Shown piece by piece: positions 21,774 through 35,022 of a stretch of 64,000 nt of DNA. The translations under genes and the position numbers were made by a program. Origin of the DNA: Tethya wilhelma (lineage: Eukaryota > Porifera > Demospongiae > Tethyida > Tethyidae); assembly GCA_964030475.1 (NCBI GenBank), contig CAXIPT010000001.1, positions 25,635,852 to 25,699,851 on the forward strand, read 5' to 3'. A model generated the notes under the pieces. The model was not told where the DNA came from, made no database searches, and worked only from the letters and a program-made list of their open reading frames with translations. The stretch's first letter is position 1. Each line of letters starts with the position of its first letter.

Positions 21774-22762
21774 TAACCCAACAGGAAACTCTCTCACCTT
21801 TGACCCCTTCACATCGTCAACCCAACACCTCAGTAACCATGGAAACGACCTCATCGAACCCTCCACCTCCACCTCTACCCCCTAAATTCCAAAACCTCAC
21901 GTCAGAGGAAGTAAAATCAGTGAACACATTTCTATTTTTCATCGGTTATGGTAGAAGTGGTCACAGTCTGGTTGCTAGTATCTTGGACGCTCATCCCAGT
22001 GTCATAATAGCACACGAGTATTACCTGTTTGACAAGCTCAACCAGCCACGCCGGTATCCAATGTTGAAAAACAAGTCAGGCTTGTTTGACGAGTTATACT
22101 GGAGTAGTTACACGAGTGCTGTGAGTGGTTGGAGAGCGGCCGTGAACACCAGCAAAGGGTACAACTTTGAGATGCCCGGGACTTGGCAGGGGAGGTTTGA
22201 GCAGCTGAAGGTCATTGGTGATAAGACGGGGGGAGCTACAGCCATGATGTATCATAAGGACCCCTCGAAGTTCAAGAACACTTACAGAGCTCTGAAACAG
22301 ACCGTTGGCGTGCCCATCAAGACACTGCACGTTGTTAGAAATCCTTTCGATATGATCGCCACGGTAGCACTATACCAGGCATCAGGCCATCCTGCTTCTA
22401 TCAAAGTACCTGCGACTCCTGAGAATAAATTCACCAACATTGCTCGCCTCAGTAAGGCTGTGAACATCATCTTAAACAAAGCTGACGCAGTTTCAAAGAT
22501 GCCCAGCGATGCTGGACTATCAGTAATGGAGGTTCATCTGGAAGACTTGATAAAGGATCCTCATGTCGTCCTAAAGAAACTGTGTGACTACCTCGAACTT
22601 CAATGTTCAGAAGACTACCTCCGAGCCTGTGTGAGTCGTGTCAACACGACACTGTCTAGATCGCGAGAGGTGGTGGTCTGGCCCAAGATGTTGGTCGATA
22701 GGGTTGTCATGGCAACCAAGACGTACAGCTTCTTCAACAGGTACTCTTTTGACAGCAACTAG
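20988..22762 (+). CDS. Type II membrane sulfotransferase-like protein
   Basis: Two exons, 20988-21235 and 21772-22762, join in phase (GT + A = Val). Exon 1 gives a short basic cytosolic start (RRKR) and one membrane anchor (LPVLLGLLMITAILLPLAVV), typical of a Golgi type II enzyme. Exon 2 begins with a Pro-rich stem. The catalytic region has FFIGYGRSGHSLVASILDAH, which resembles the 5'-phosphosulfate-binding loop, and LHVVRNPFDMIATVA, which resembles the 3'-phosphate-binding segment of PAPS sulfotransferases. Acceptor substrate is unknown. The intron ends in a pure (CA)n tract running straight into the acceptor. The exon 1 donor is GTGAGC. Confidence 0.8.
21722..21770. repeat. (CA)n tract at a 3' splice site
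   Basis: About 25 CA units lead directly into the AG acceptor at 21770-21771 of the sulfotransferase-like gene. No separate polypyrimidine tract lies between the repeat and the exon. Confidence 0.9.
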
Positions 22763-23387
22763 TGAGCTAGGAAGGACGGATGGATGAGAGGACAGCAATG
22801 ATATAGGCTGGGCATGACATTATTGTCGGAGAGCGCTCGATCAAGCTATCTGACATGGTTACAATGTTGTCAGTGCACTAGCTGCCTGCATGCATGGAGC
22901 TGAAATTCTTCTTATATAGGAGAAGTATGTAATACTTAAGAGTCGGTTTATATACCTTCTATATCATATCATATAGTCATGTGACTTTAAGGGTGTCTCA
23001 TGTGACTGCATGTGCGCATTTTAAAATTCATTTTGTGTCCAATCTATATCTATATCCGTCTCATGTTCATTTCATAACATTTATTTATGTAAGTTTCAAC
23101 AAAAGTTTGGGAAAACGATTGATAATTTATGCAAATAAAATTAATGTCTCATTAAAAAGCACAGCATGGTGGTTACAATAATGTACATCAAATCCTGCAT
23201 GTGCATGTTCAATCAGCAAAATCATAAATTGATCAATTAAAATGTTAACAAATAAACAATAATTATGATCATTCCAATTGAATTCATGTGAAAAGGGGTT
23301 AGCTATATACGATACTTTTCTTGCTTATAGGAAATCATCAAATTCAGCCAATAAAGGGTTAAGACGCTCTGAGCTAGCTATATACAG
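22763..23387. other. Intergenic, AT-rich
   Basis: This lies between the 3' ends of two convergent genes. It contains possible polyadenylation signals (AAATAAAATT near 23133) and no recognisable gene or repeat. Confidence 0.5.
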
Positions 23388-24310
23388 CTAATGCTTACAT
23401 ACGACCCTGAGGTTTGTCCGCATGTCTTTCTTCAAGTCACCTTTGACCTTCCACAACATCAGGTCCATACACGACCTTGAATCCTCCAGACTGTCGTGAC
23501 CACCACCTACAGGGGTGGGCATTAAATAGAATACAGAGTGTGCATTAAAAATTAATGAATATAATACAGGATGAAAATATACGACCATGTGCACGATATT
23601 AAGTAAGCATCAAGATCAAAAAGTTGGGCGGAGTTAGTTCTGATTTGTTCTAATTAACCAAAATTTGGCTTTCTAGCTCTGTTTGGATAAGCGAGGTTTG
23701 GAGATAACCGAGGTTCTACTGTACTGGTTACTGTAACTTGGTCCTAAATTCTAGTAAATATAAATATGAACACATATCTACGAGCACACCAATTCAGTGC
23801 ACACAACTTCACATATGCATATATAAATCTCCATGGTCACATGACTATCACATGCACTCACTGATGTTGTCCTGTATGAAGGTCATGAGGTACTCGGCCA
23901 TGAGAGTCTTCAGAGCTCTCTTGTAGGGAGGGCCCTTTGGGTGGGGGAAGACAATGGCCGTGTCCACCACAGTGCTGTGAATGAGCTGCAGGGAGAGAGG
24001 GAGCTGATTCTATAATACAAGTAGTAAAAATTTTATAAAAATGAGAGGTGTAGGAATGGGCAGTGCGGTAAAAAGCAATGAAATAAGGCAAGTCTCTGAA
24101 TTTCGGCACATCATGATCCGTGAAATTTAAACCCCGCAAAACCCTCCGACTATACAGTAGTCGGATGTACCTTTAGTGCCCTGAGGTCACTCTCCAGGCT
24201 GTGCCCTACCAAGATGGTATCCTCGTGGAACAGCTCCAGGAGCCTCATCTGGACATCGGAGAGGGTGGTCGTCACGCCAACAAAATCATCAGCAGTTAGT
24301 CCACTGAATC

Positions 24311-24355
<45 letters not shown>

Positions 24356-26030
24356 GTGCGTGAAATCAAACAGTAAAATTAATGTTAATCAGAGATCAGT
24401 ATTGTGTGTTTTGCTGAACATAATTTTTTGGATAAGAATTGTTCTTTATACACAAGCACAAAAGAGTCATAGAGCTATGTGTCGCCTCATCCCCACGCCC
24501 CTCCCTTCTTGAAAAATAAGGAGGTAGGGGCGTAGAGACGAGGCTAAAGTCCATCTGGTTTGAGAAAATTGAATAGTTTTCTAAATATCAAACCGATTTC
24601 AAAATTTCAAGCACAATTGGAAAGTGCTCATTCTCCCCATTCTTTGGTTGCTTTTTCAGCTTCCTACACCTTACCAGTCAAACTTTACTGTAGCTATTTT
24701 GCCCCAAATGAAAAGTATTGTATGAATCTCATTATTTCACTTTCGGTGGCATTCTCAAACCAGATGGATGTTAGCTATACTGCACACATCCTACCTTGTG
24801 TTATAATCCACGATGGGGTGGTCTGGCCTCACCACGGACTCATATACCACCTCCCTCTCCGTGTCAATCACTGTCACCCTCGTCAGCTCCAGTCCCACGG
24901 TCGTGTAGCTCATCTCACAGTCCAGGGCGTACACCTTGGAGGATGGGTCACGCTCCGCTGCACCCTCAGCAGGGGGTGTGGTCACCATGTAGCCAGGCTC
25001 AAGGGGAGGCTGAGCACCAGCAGTAACATGGAGCTGAGGGGAGGAGAGAAAGAAAGAGAAAAAAATGATCATGCAGAGAGAATTTATAGATGCAGTGATT
25101 CAATTCTGTGTATAATTTATCGTGGGTAAATTTGATTGGCTTAGAATTCGGAGAATTCTCATTTTAGTGTGATTGGAGATTTAAAATTGGTTAATTTGGT
25201 TAATTTAAAGAATAATTCGCCAATTTAAAACAAATTTATCATCAAATTTACCCGCTATACGGTACATAACAAGCTTCAAATTGTCAGTATTTTTTTTAGC
25301 AAACCATGAACTTTAGTTTAAGATCAATGATGTGCTATAAGAGTACATATAAGTCCATATTCTGGTAAAGATCGTGTCCACCACCTACCTCTGCCACCTG
25401 ACACCCCGATGAGTCGCGACGTCCCTTGCAGCAGGTGTACTGGGAGACAATACCCTCGCCATACTCTGAAGAGGACATACAGTGATGGTAAGGAGGGGTA
25501 ATGGAAGGGAAATGTCAACTGCAATGCAACATATGCCAGTATAATATACAGTATTAAAGTAGGAAATTTGTTTGCTACAAAATTTCGTATAAATCGGCAA
25601 AAACTTGACAGAAATTTTTTTTCATAATTGTAAATTTAGTAAATATGACGCCAGCTCATATTATGGCATATGAATCAAAATTTCCTGCTAAACAGTCATG
25701 ATAAAAATTAGTAGCAAAAACAAGTTCCCACTACACAGTAGTATGTGTAAGTGCCTGTATGTACCTTTCATCTTGACCAGCCTGCCATAGTGGTAGGTAC
25801 ACTTCTCTACGGTCTGGTACTGGCCATGGTTGTAGATGACGAATGGTTCGTTGCAGCGACAGCAGTAGTGTCTCATGGCACCTGCTCCGACCTTCTCAAT
25901 AATGGGAGGGGCCTTCCCACCCCTGTTGATTGAAGCCACACCCACTTCCTGTGTGGGACGAGGATAGCCGTTTTCTACTAGTTGTTCTTCAGTTAATAGA
26001 TAGGCCTTCATCTTCTGCAAGAAGAGAGCA

Positions 26031-26113
<83 letters not shown>

Positions 26114-27998
26114 TGAAACAGTAACAACAAATTTGGTACATACAGGGTTCACACAAAAAATTATTTCTACATACTCTCAATCTCTCAATCCTTACGTGTC
26201 AGTTCAATCTCCTTCTTCTTCTTCACAGGTGCAGACACACTGCTCCTAGTCTTGCCTCCTCTCCTCCCACCAGGCCCCCCATCAGTGGAATCACTCCTCC
26301 TCTTACTCTTCATCTCTTTGCTCTTCAACTCTTTCATCTTCTTCAGCTTCTCCCTGGTGGCTGCAGTGATGGCTGTATCTCTCATCTTCTTCTCGTGCTG
26401 TGAAGCGGCCACTCTGGTCAGGTTGATGAAGGGACCCGATGGGAGAAAGGTTGTACTCAGGGGGGAGTTAATTTTGGGGTGGGACGTCGAGGGGGAGAGC
26501 AGGGACCCCTCGTCTTCCGATAAATCACTACTGTTAAGTCGATTGCGATGTCTTTTGCGGTTTTGATGGGCTGGAGGCTTGATATCAAGTTTGTCCGGTT
26601 TAACTTGTAAAACGGGTTTTTCTTCTTTTTCTGAAACTGGTATTTCTTGTTTTCCTTCCACACATGGCTGTGGTGGTGATTGTATTCGTACCAGCTTAAG
26701 GACAGGGACTTTCCCTAATTCAAGTAATGGCGACTTAATTGGTTCCTCTTTTGGAGAACTTTGACCTTTATCGTCCTTGGCACAGTTTGGTGGACTTTGA
26801 ACCCTGGATCTTTTAACATTTTCTGTTGTTTCGTTACTTGCTGACCTTTTGACCTTATGTTTACGGTTCTCACTAGATGAACTTTGACCTTTACTAGTCT
26901 TTCTCTTCACACCTTTATCCCCAGACAAGCTCCGCCCCTTGGATAACGAAGTAGACGGGACTTTGGTCTTTGGACGTGGGATTTTGCGATCCGTCGGAGG
27001 ATGCTTAATCGTATCCCCTGTGGCCAGTGCCGACTCAAACGACATGCCTGAGTGAGCACCGTTCTCGTTGTCGCTATCAAACACGCTTGAGTGATCATCG
27101 GACAATCTCTCGTCCAATGAACTGTCACTGCCTCCAAACAACTCACTCGTCAAATCTACTACCTCGAATGAACTTTGACCTTCTGTTGTATTTGTGATTG
27201 AAGGGGATTGTGGTAAATATTGAGGGGGTTGTTTGTGTGACCCCTTGACCCCTTCAGAAGTGTGTGGGGGGTTCGAATTTGTCAGTTTAATCTTTTTAGA
27301 ATAGAACTGAGAGCTTGTCTTGAAGGCACTGGACGATGATGACGGTGACTGGTCATGTGACACTGCTACCTGGTCATGTGACTGTACTGCAGCTGCCAAC
27401 TCGGAGGCATGTGCATCAGTTCCACTACTGCCATTGCTAACAGTACGCACTTTATCTTTCACCTTGTGGCGATCTTTAGCTTTCAGCTTCAACTTGTGAG
27501 CACCAACAGAACTGGAATCTTTCTTGGTCACATGTGGAGGTTTACTGGAGGACGCTTTAGAGACTTTGGCTGGCTGTTTAGTAGAGATTGTTCTTGATGA
27601 TGATGATGATAATGGTTGACTGGAAGAGAACGTTGCTTGTAGCTCAGCTTCCAACGTCTGCCAGCTCTTATCAGCATCTTTATCAGTCTTCATCCTCTTG
27701 TCCCTAATTACAGGAGCATCCTCTAACGAAACAATCTTCTTTTTCTTCTTCTTTATCTTGAGATGCCTCTGTTTATCACGTCCCTCCTTCACTGTCTCCT
27801 CCTGACTGGACACTCCACCTTCCGATCGGAGGAGAGCCTCTACCCTAGCGTCCGATCGCTTCCTCTCCTCGAGAAGGAACTGGTCCACCTTCTCTCGGAG
27901 CTTCTTGAGAGCCAGGGTACAAAGGTTCATGTAGATCATTCTACGATTGCTGCGATCAAACAGACCTCGCTCATCTTCTAGTGCCTAGCAATAAGAGA

Positions 27999-28038
<40 letters not shown>

Positions 28039-28683
28039 CTTGCTCTTTATTACATCATGAACTACAGCACTCAAAAGAAAAAAATAAATAAATGCATAAA
28101 TTGTCAAGAAATTGCATTTCTACGTTTCTACAATCTATTGACAAGATTACATCATCATGACATCATATCAGTGACCTCTCACCTTATCGTAGGCCTCCTG
28201 TGGTGATGTGGTCATCTTGAGATGTTCATCGATGAAGGCATTGAGGAACTTCTGACGTATATTAGTGGGGATCTTGGCATTGGTGGTTAGAGGTAGTCTG
28301 GGCCTGGCCAATGAGGATGAGGGGGGCGGGGCTTGGGGGGTCTGTGGGAGATTGGGGAATGATGCAATGATTATTATGGTGCACAATGCAGAAGTTAAAT
28401 TTTCACTTTTGTGTATATTCAAGCAGCATTACAAAAAAAAACAAAATTTGCACCATTTGAAAATTTCACACAATGCAGTATCTATTATAGTTACTGCATT
28501 GTGGGAAATTTATTATAGAAACTGTCACACACAATAAGAGAGAAACTAACAGTGGATTTAGCAGTAGCATTTGAAGGAGCAGTGCTAGCAGTAGAAGCAG
28601 CGGCCATAGCAACAGTAGGAGGTGCTGTTGCTTTCCTCTTCTTCCCGACATAGAGAGCAGATTGGTCCAGAGTGGCTGAGAAC

Positions 28684-28728
<45 letters not shown>

Positions 28729-28902
28729 ACAAACGAACAGATTACTTTGCCAAGTTCACAGTTTGCCAACACAATTGTTAGAGTTTATACAGAGGTGTGG
28801 ACTGACAACTTACATTGGATTTGATGACTGGAGCTTTGGGAGCCACTCTAGTTGGCTCACGGACCACCTAGGTAGAATGACGTATGGCAACATGAGCACA
28901 CA

Positions 28903-28944
<42 letters not shown>

Positions 28945-30176
28945 AAGAGACAGACAGAGAGAGAGAGAGAGAGAGAGAAAGTGTACATGTATGTGAACTT
29001 TGAACTCTCTACCTGTACGTTGGAATGGGCCACTCTCCTCTTCTTAGCAGCTGGGTCGACAACTGACGTCTCCTAGATACAAGGGTTCAAAGGTCATATA
29101 AATTATCAAACTATTATATATACTTGACTTACTATTGCTTTTCTCTTTCTGTCTAAAGTGGGTGTGTTTTTGCCCACTCCTTCTGATGATGTAATCCTGT
29201 TAAACTCCGCCTCCATTTCTTCGAGGTCTTCGACCGGTCGTTGGTCCGCCCTCTCTGGTCCTGGGAGATCAGGTACAGTGTCAGAATCACTCCCACTTCC
29301 TTCGTCCCATGACCCCGCCCCCTCTTGGTCGTCGGGACTTCCAAATATGTCGTGTTCCGTAACAAGCATCGTCTCCAACTGAGACACGCCCCCTTCAACG
29401 CTACTACCCCCGGGGGCATCTTGATTGGGTACCCCTTTACCAAATATGGTATCTTCCGATGTGGTACTGGAAGGGTATTCGCTGACTTCACATTTCTCTG
29501 GGGCGTAACTTGGCAGGCTATCGGTGACTGTGATCTCCTCGCTAGCGGCCTCAGGCACTGTCACCACCCTCACACCCTCACACCCATCACTGACAATCGC
29601 TGCTCCATCACTAGTCGGATTATTGGAACCAAAGAAATTGGACAGTCGACCAATGGCCTTGCCGACTTCAGTTGTCAAGGTATCCTGCTCACTTCCTGCA
29701 GCGATGGCGATGGCTGACCCACTGGCTGAATGAGAGACTGTGTCAATGACAGACTCTATAGTACCATCACTGATGTGTGCACCTGGGTTAGAGTTAGAAG
29801 TAGAAGAAGAAGCGGAAGAAGAAAAGGACGATGAAGAAGAAGAAAGAGAGACACTGTCTTTTGTGAGATCTTTCCCAGATGAGGCAGCTGTGCTGGATGA
29901 CGATTCTAGCTCGTCTTTGCTGCCAGCAACAGGTCTGGTCACAAACTTGGAGTGCTTCAAGTGAAGCTTAGGAGGCTTTCTCTGAGTGGAACCTGAAAAT
30001 AATGGAACAAGAAACAATGAGGGATCATATTCTACAAAAAAAAAACGAAAAAAAACTTTTCCTCCTAACATACTTTTAGGTTTGGCATGCTTGTAGTGGC
30101 AGTGGGGTCGATGGCAGAGGCCGTGCTCGAAGAAGGGACAAGAGATACCTCGGAAATAGCCGGCAGTGTGAAACAT
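23388..30176 (-). CDS. REXO1: RNA exonuclease 1 homologue
   Basis: Thirteen exons on the minus strand: 30074-30176 (start), 29133-29992, 29013-29072, 28814-28867, 28551-28682, 28183-28341, 26196-27984, 25765-26014, 25389-25465, 24795-25033, 24171-24309, 23862-23985 and 23388-23506. The N-terminus is a CCCH zinc finger ([20 protein letters not shown]). The centre is a long disordered Ser/Lys-rich region. A Cys-rich module follows ([17 protein letters not shown]). The C-terminal DEDDh exonuclease has [13 protein letters not shown] (catalytic D and E), [13 protein letters not shown], and [19 protein letters not shown] with the final H and D. Family members are 3'-5' RNA exonucleases; the vertebrate protein binds elongin A. 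Three introns end in long (TC)n tracts next to the exon. Confidence 0.93.
24310..24352. repeat. (GA)n tract abutting a REXO1 3' splice site
   Basis: On the transcript strand this is (TC)n, ending a few bases from the acceptor of exon 24171-24309. It presumably acts as the polypyrimidine tract. Confidence 0.85.
24480..24546. mobile_element. Foldback MITE, diverged copy
   Basis: A hairpin has GCCTCATCCCCACGCCCCTC on one side and the inverse (AGGGGCGTAGAGACGAGGCTA) on the other. It has the same ends as the elements at 6564 and 8678, with a shorter loop, and lies in a REXO1 intron. No clear target-site duplication is seen. Confidence 0.55.
24585..24780. repeat. Dispersed approx. 190-bp repeat, copy 1
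   Basis: This REXO1 intron segment aligns base for base in many blocks with 38650-38845 in an FBXW9 intron: AAATTTCAAGCAC, TTGGAAAG, GCTCATTCTCCC, CTACACCTTACCAGTCAAA and GGCATTCTCAAACCAGATG. It looks like an old interspersed element. No terminal repeats were seen. Confidence 0.75.
26034..26107. repeat. (GA)n tract upstream of REXO1 exon 8
   Basis: A 70-bp pure tract, (TC)n in transcript sense, ends about 20 bp from the acceptor of exon 25765-26014. Confidence 0.9.
27995..28037. repeat. (GA)n tract abutting REXO1 exon 7
   Basis: This is (TC)n in transcript sense, followed within about 15 bp by the TTGCTAG acceptor of the large exon 26196-27984. Confidence 0.85.
28686..28727. repeat. (CA)n tract abutting REXO1 exon 5
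   Basis: In transcript sense it is (TG)n running straight into the GTTAG acceptor of exon 28551-28682. Confidence 0.85.
28901..28979. repeat. (TG)n plus (GA)n compound microsatellite
   Basis: This lies in the REXO1 intron between exons 29013-29072 and 28814-28867, about 35 bp upstream of the acceptor in transcript sense, where it reads (TC)n then (CA)n. Confidence 0.85.
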
Positions 30177-30378
30177 GGTCGAAAGAGAAGACCAGAATTC
30201 ACGAACTATCCAGTTCTGGGTCGAGGACCATGAAAGTCACGTCTACAGCTGATCAGTTTGTACGCTCTGACGACCATTACCAAACCACGTGTCAAGGAGA
30301 GCAGCTGGTGCCGACTCGAGTCACTGCTGGGGGAAAAGTATCTTTGTATCAGCTCTAATTGTTGCAGCACCGACAGAG
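30177..30378. promoter_or_regulatory. Divergent promoter REXO1/TTC4
   Basis: Start codons of REXO1 (minus) and TTC4 (plus) are 202 bp apart. An alternative in-frame ATG for TTC4 lies at 30289, so the leader is short on both sides. Inferred from arrangement. Confidence 0.5.
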
Positions 30379-32800
30379 ATGGCTAGTGGTGAAGGAGACG
30401 GCTCTAGTGGCAGACCTACTGGGCTACAGAAGGCGGCTGCTACTGGAGACGGAGCTCCCAAGTTGTTGGATGCTGATGAACTGATTGATGAGATCTTGGC
30501 GAAAAAAGGACCTGCAAAATACGAGGAGGGACTCTCAGAGGATAAGTGGGAGGAGGTACGTCATCATTACATCATTTTATACTCACAGTGTAGAGACATC
30601 TGTCAATCTAGTCACATAAAGATCGACCACATAATTTGACAACATCACTGACCTAGGTGACTAGGTAATTTGGCTAGATTAAAGATTCAGTCCCTTTAAT
30701 TTCTGCTCTGTTGCCATTATTTGAAGTGTAGCTAGACAGTCGCTCAAAACTTGAATCTGTACTTTGATACTGTGTACTATGCGTTACACCATTAACTTTA
30801 AACCCCTACATGGACACATTCCAATCAGGAACTGGAAAAGATCCCCCTTTTCATGACCAAGCCTCCCTCTGCCACAGATGTCTCTGAGAACCCATCTCTA
30901 GCTGCTCTCCAAGAGCTCAAGTACCAGACCAGCAGCCCAGAGGGCCGGGCCACAGCTCACAAAGAAGATGGAAACGAGGAGTTCAGACTGAGCAAATACA
31001 AGTCGGCCATCGAGTGCTACACAGCCGGGCTGAGAGAGAAGGCACAGGATAGGAACCTCAACGCTGTGCTCTACTCCAACAGAGCAGCTGCCAATTATCA
31101 TCTAGGTACGTTGCTATAACGATGGGGTTTTCCCCTTTCCTCTGCTAATAATGATGATGTATTCGCTACCTGCCATGTTGATCAGGTAACTATCGTTCTT
31201 CCATTAACGACGCAACTCAGGCAAAGAAATTGAAGCCTGACCACATGAAGGCTTTACTACGAGGTAGGCTCTCTCTCTCTCTTACAGTCGTACATATCTC
31301 ACCTCATTTATGTGTGATGTCATCATGTTGTCATGGCGACTACAGGTGCCCTGGCGTGTATGAAGTTGGAGAGATACAGTGAAGTGCTGGAGTGGTGTGA
31401 CGAGGGGTTGAGGGTGAGTGGGACCATACCCTAGGACAGACTGTGTATGAGGTTGATTTGTTTTTAAGAGTGTCTCATCAGCATTCACAAAATTAATATA
31501 TACCTGAGCTGAGAGTGAGGTACCGATATTAATATTTTTCTATTAATAATAATTATTATGATACTCATGCATGCACATTATTTGAAAGACCTGGTTTCGA
31601 ATTCCTGCTAGATCTCAAGATTTTTTTCCAATGATTTTTCATCATTATTAAAAATTTTATCACGGATCATTGGCGGCAAGTTTTAATTCGCAATAATTAT
31701 CGATAAACTTTTTTTCATTTCAGGTTGATCCTGAGCACTCAAAGCTGAAAGAACTGAGAACCAAAGCCTCTAAAGAGAAGGTACCACGTACTGTCACCTC
31801 CTTTTGAATGTCTATTGCTGATACGTTGGTATTGTTTGTTGCCATAGAAACGATTGGACAGGGATAGGAGAAAGCAAGCAATGGAGGATAAAGTGAAGTT
31901 GTCGGAAGAGCAGCGACTAGTGGAGGCAATTAGAGTGAGGAAATACCTGTTATTAAGACATTATTAACTCATGAATAAAACATGGTTTGTTGCTACCAGT
32001 CCAGAGGAATTAAGATGGTTAACGAGAAGGGGCGTCCTCAAACTAGCGTACAGGACTCCTCTCTCTCTTGGAGCAGAGTCCATCTTGACGAAGATGGCTC
32101 CCTGATATGGCCCGTCATGTTCCTTTATCCTGAGGTGGGGCAGAGCGACCTCATCGCTGAGTTCAAGGAGACCCAGAGGTATGTACACCCATGGGCTATT
32201 ATACTGGTGTATATGTACATGGGCTATTATACTGGTGTATATGTACATGGGCTATTATACTGGTGTATAAAATAAGATTGGACTAACTCACAATCTTTCT
32301 GTCTTTCTTGGCTAGGTTTGAAGATCACATTGCTATTATGTTCGGAGGATCAGCTGCTCCTTGGGACAGAGACCACGCCTACAACCCCTCCTCTATAGAG
32401 GTGTGTGTGAGCACCAGCTGTACACACACTTACAAGAGCAATAATATGATCTGTTTCATCCCCCCAGGTCTACTATGAGGACATTGCCACTGGTGGAGTG
32501 ACTGCTGTTCCACTGGACTCAACACTGGCACAGATCATCTCACTACCAGAGTAAGTACATTACATCATTATGACATCATGCAATATTTCATTCAGCATCA
32601 GGTATAGGTTTGAATCTTAAGCCTACAGTTTAGATTTAGCTTCCAAATGTTTCATTCCACTTTGCATTTCAATCCCATGTCATGTGGTCACACACTTCAT
32701 GACACCTAGGTTTAAGGTTGTCTCTGGTCATCCTTCATTTGTGGTACTAGCTAAAGGAACAGGTTTTAGAGAAGAATTCTTGAAAAGAACAGCTTCTTAG
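30379..32800 (+). CDS. TTC4: Tetratricopeptide repeat protein 4 (Hsp90 co-chaperone)
   Basis: Ten exons: 30379-30555, 30829-31105, 31186-31263, 31345-31413, 31724-31780, 31848-31934, 32000-32178, 32316-32400, 32468-32550 and 32710-32800. The N-terminal part has EELEKIPLFMTKPPSATD. Three TPR motifs follow (GNEEFRLSKYKSAIECYTAG, LNAVLYSNRAAANYHLGNYR, DHMKALLRGALACMKLERYS). After a charged helix comes the Cns1-type C-terminal domain (LIWPVMFLYPEVGQSDLIAE, IEVYYEDIATG). TTC4 and yeast Cns1 bind Hsp90/Hsp70. The start at 30379 fits homologue length; an upstream ATG at 30289 would add 30 residues. Confidence 0.93.
32180..32268. repeat. Approx. 31-bp tandem repeat in TTC4 intron 7
   Basis: Three copies of a unit containing ATGGGCTATTATACTGGTGT follow the donor of exon 32000-32178. 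Confidence 0.8.
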
Positions 32801-33052
32801 CATATTTGTAATTTTTGATAAACGGCCATTAATCTTCTTTTAAAATAATCTAATGTGTTATAATTGTTCGTACAACAGGTTGGTTTATATGCCTACATGG
32901 TTTAATTATGATTACAAAATAATTAAGAAATATATAGTTCAAAAGTGTTTGAAAAATTTGTGACTAAAAAACTCAATTTATGCCTACAACATATTCGAAT
33001 GTAATCAGCAAATATTGATGTATTCCGAAAATGGCACTGGTTTTTGATTCGT

Positions 33053-33269
33053 TCAATGGATCTGTCGTTGAAGGCCATAGGGGGTGTGGCCTGCCTGACT
33101 GGCCACCTGGTTTGTGCCCATTTGAAGACCGATCTCACTTCTTATCTGCTTCTGTTGAAGTTCGTCAAACTCTCTAGGATTAGCTTCAGCTGTCTTGGGT
33201 CCGAGAACTGGACCGTCAAAGTTATTAGCTTGTGCCTGTCTTCCGAGAGAGACAAATGAGGAGATGACC

Positions 33270-33315
<46 letters not shown>

Positions 33316-34336
33316 CTTCGAACAAACCAAAAAACCAAGTACAACTGCTCCATAATGTTTACAATGAAAGTTTATTTTTATATAAAATCAAATATTTTTT
33401 CTAGAATCAAAAACACATCATTGTTAGCTACTGACTCACCAGTCCACCCAGTGCTCTATAGTACCCCACCCGTCCACTCCCAAGATAAAGCTAATGTTGT
33501 GCATAGTTCAAATTCTGATACAAGACACGCTCTAGGGAAGCTACATGAGAATTGAATTATGGGGGGATGTTCCTTTAATTAGTGTATTCATACACTGCCA
33601 TTGTTTGGCAGCTGTTCAGACAACGCTACAACACATTTCCATATATGGACACAATCCATCAAGCAATAATGGACGACCAAAAATAAAACTGAATTATTAT
33701 TTTGCCACAAACCCATTGTACCAAAGTTTCTATAGGTGTAGCATACCTACCATATTCCTGTTTTGGAGTTCGTAAAGGTCAAGGGTGACAAAGAGGTCCT
33801 TTTCGTCCATGCCATACTTCTTGCATCCCTCCAGGAACTGGAAGATGTTCTCCTTCTCTTTGGCTTGCTTCAGAGACTCGTTAGAGGTAGTAGGAGGTTT
33901 GGTGTGCTTGTCCGGGACCAGGCCAGGACGGAGCTTGTTTAGGAGCCGGCAGAGGTAGCTGCCGTCATGAAGACCAGCAAAGAAATCCTCTCCTATTGGC
34001 TCACCAGTTATTGCTTCCATCCAGGCACGAACTTTGACCTCATCTTCTTTAGGATAAGAAGCATCCAGCTGTAGAGAGTGAACAGTTGCAGATATAATAT
34101 TATTATAGCAATTCTATATCTTGAAAATCAAAGCTGGAGCAAATTTTATTTATAGAGATTTGTGGTGTATCATTATTAGCCTATAATAATTTATGTGAAT
34201 ACCTATATCAATAGGGGATAGGTGATCAGTGCATCCACACAAAATAAAGATAGAATTTCTAAGATTCTTATTAGATTACCTTTCTCTGCATGTCCAGGTT
34301 GATGCCTGACTTGGTAGCTCTGTTGGGGACTGCCAT
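33053..34336 (-). CDS. Transgelin/calponin-family actin-binding protein
   Basis: Three minus-strand exons: 34280-34336, 33751-34068 and 33053-33268, giving about 196 residues, the usual length of transgelins. A single calponin-homology domain contains VKVRAWMEAITGEPIGEDFF, GSYLCRLLNKLRPGL and FLEGCKKYGMDEKDLFVTLD. The C-terminus carries one calponin repeat, IGLQMGTNQVASQAGHTPYG. Such proteins bundle or stabilise actin filaments. The last intron ends in a (CA)n tract directly before the acceptor. Orthology to one particular vertebrate TAGLN or CNN gene cannot be decided, so no symbol is given. Confidence 0.9.
33270..33314. repeat. (TG)n tract abutting transgelin exon 3
   Basis: In transcript sense it is (CA)n ending CACAAG at the acceptor of exon 33053-33268. 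Confidence 0.9.
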
Positions 34337-35022
34337 TTTGACTGGTCTTCTCTTTCTCTCTAGCTAGCTATACTCTTGAGCACACGGAATGCAACAACTG
34401 TTGTAATGTTGTGAGAAAGTGCCTTTATATCTGTGTCTGAGAGCATGCCAGAAGCAGCCTTATATGTTGCTATGACAATGAGCATTCTTTTCATTCTTTG
34501 GACCTGGTTCAAACATAGCTCTCTCCATTAAGGTATGGCGACATTGTCCCTCATGCCATATAAGGTAAAGATATTTGTAGGTGTAATTTGGCAGCTAATG
34601 AGCCAAGACCGAACCAGTTGCTCTAAATTGATTGGTTGACTGATGTGGTTAACTTTAGTAGCAACAGAGGCATGAAGATGACATGGACTAGCTGTACTAT
34701 TGGCTAGAGAGGAGCTGTGTGATGTGAGGTGTTGGTATTGATGTGGTCTGGCTGAAAATGCAATTAGGAAAGACCGATCAAGTAAATTTATAGCAAAGGA
34801 AAAAATTATTTCTTTTCCATTTATCCATAAACTCTTGAACATAGTTAATTAGCATAATAATACAACTGGTTTACAGAATAGATGTGTTCACATCTAGTAT
34901 TAAAAGAACCTGTGTGTGGGGGAAAAGTTTATAAATAGTTATTAATAAAAAACACTCAAGAAGTTGTAACAGTGTGTCAAAACAAGTCATAAATAAAACA
35001 ACAAAAATCAGTACTAAAAGAG
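34337..35022. other. Intergenic, no gene recognised
   Basis: An open frame on the minus strand at 34528-34842 has no recognisable domain and no good splice context. The rest is AT-rich. The right part is 3' UTR of the phosphatase gene. Confidence 0.5.

Noticed and set aside
29158..29964. Several plus-strand frames opposite REXO1
   Set aside because: Shadows of the Ser/Asp-rich minus-strand exon 29133-29992, which has correct splice sites and REXO1 context.
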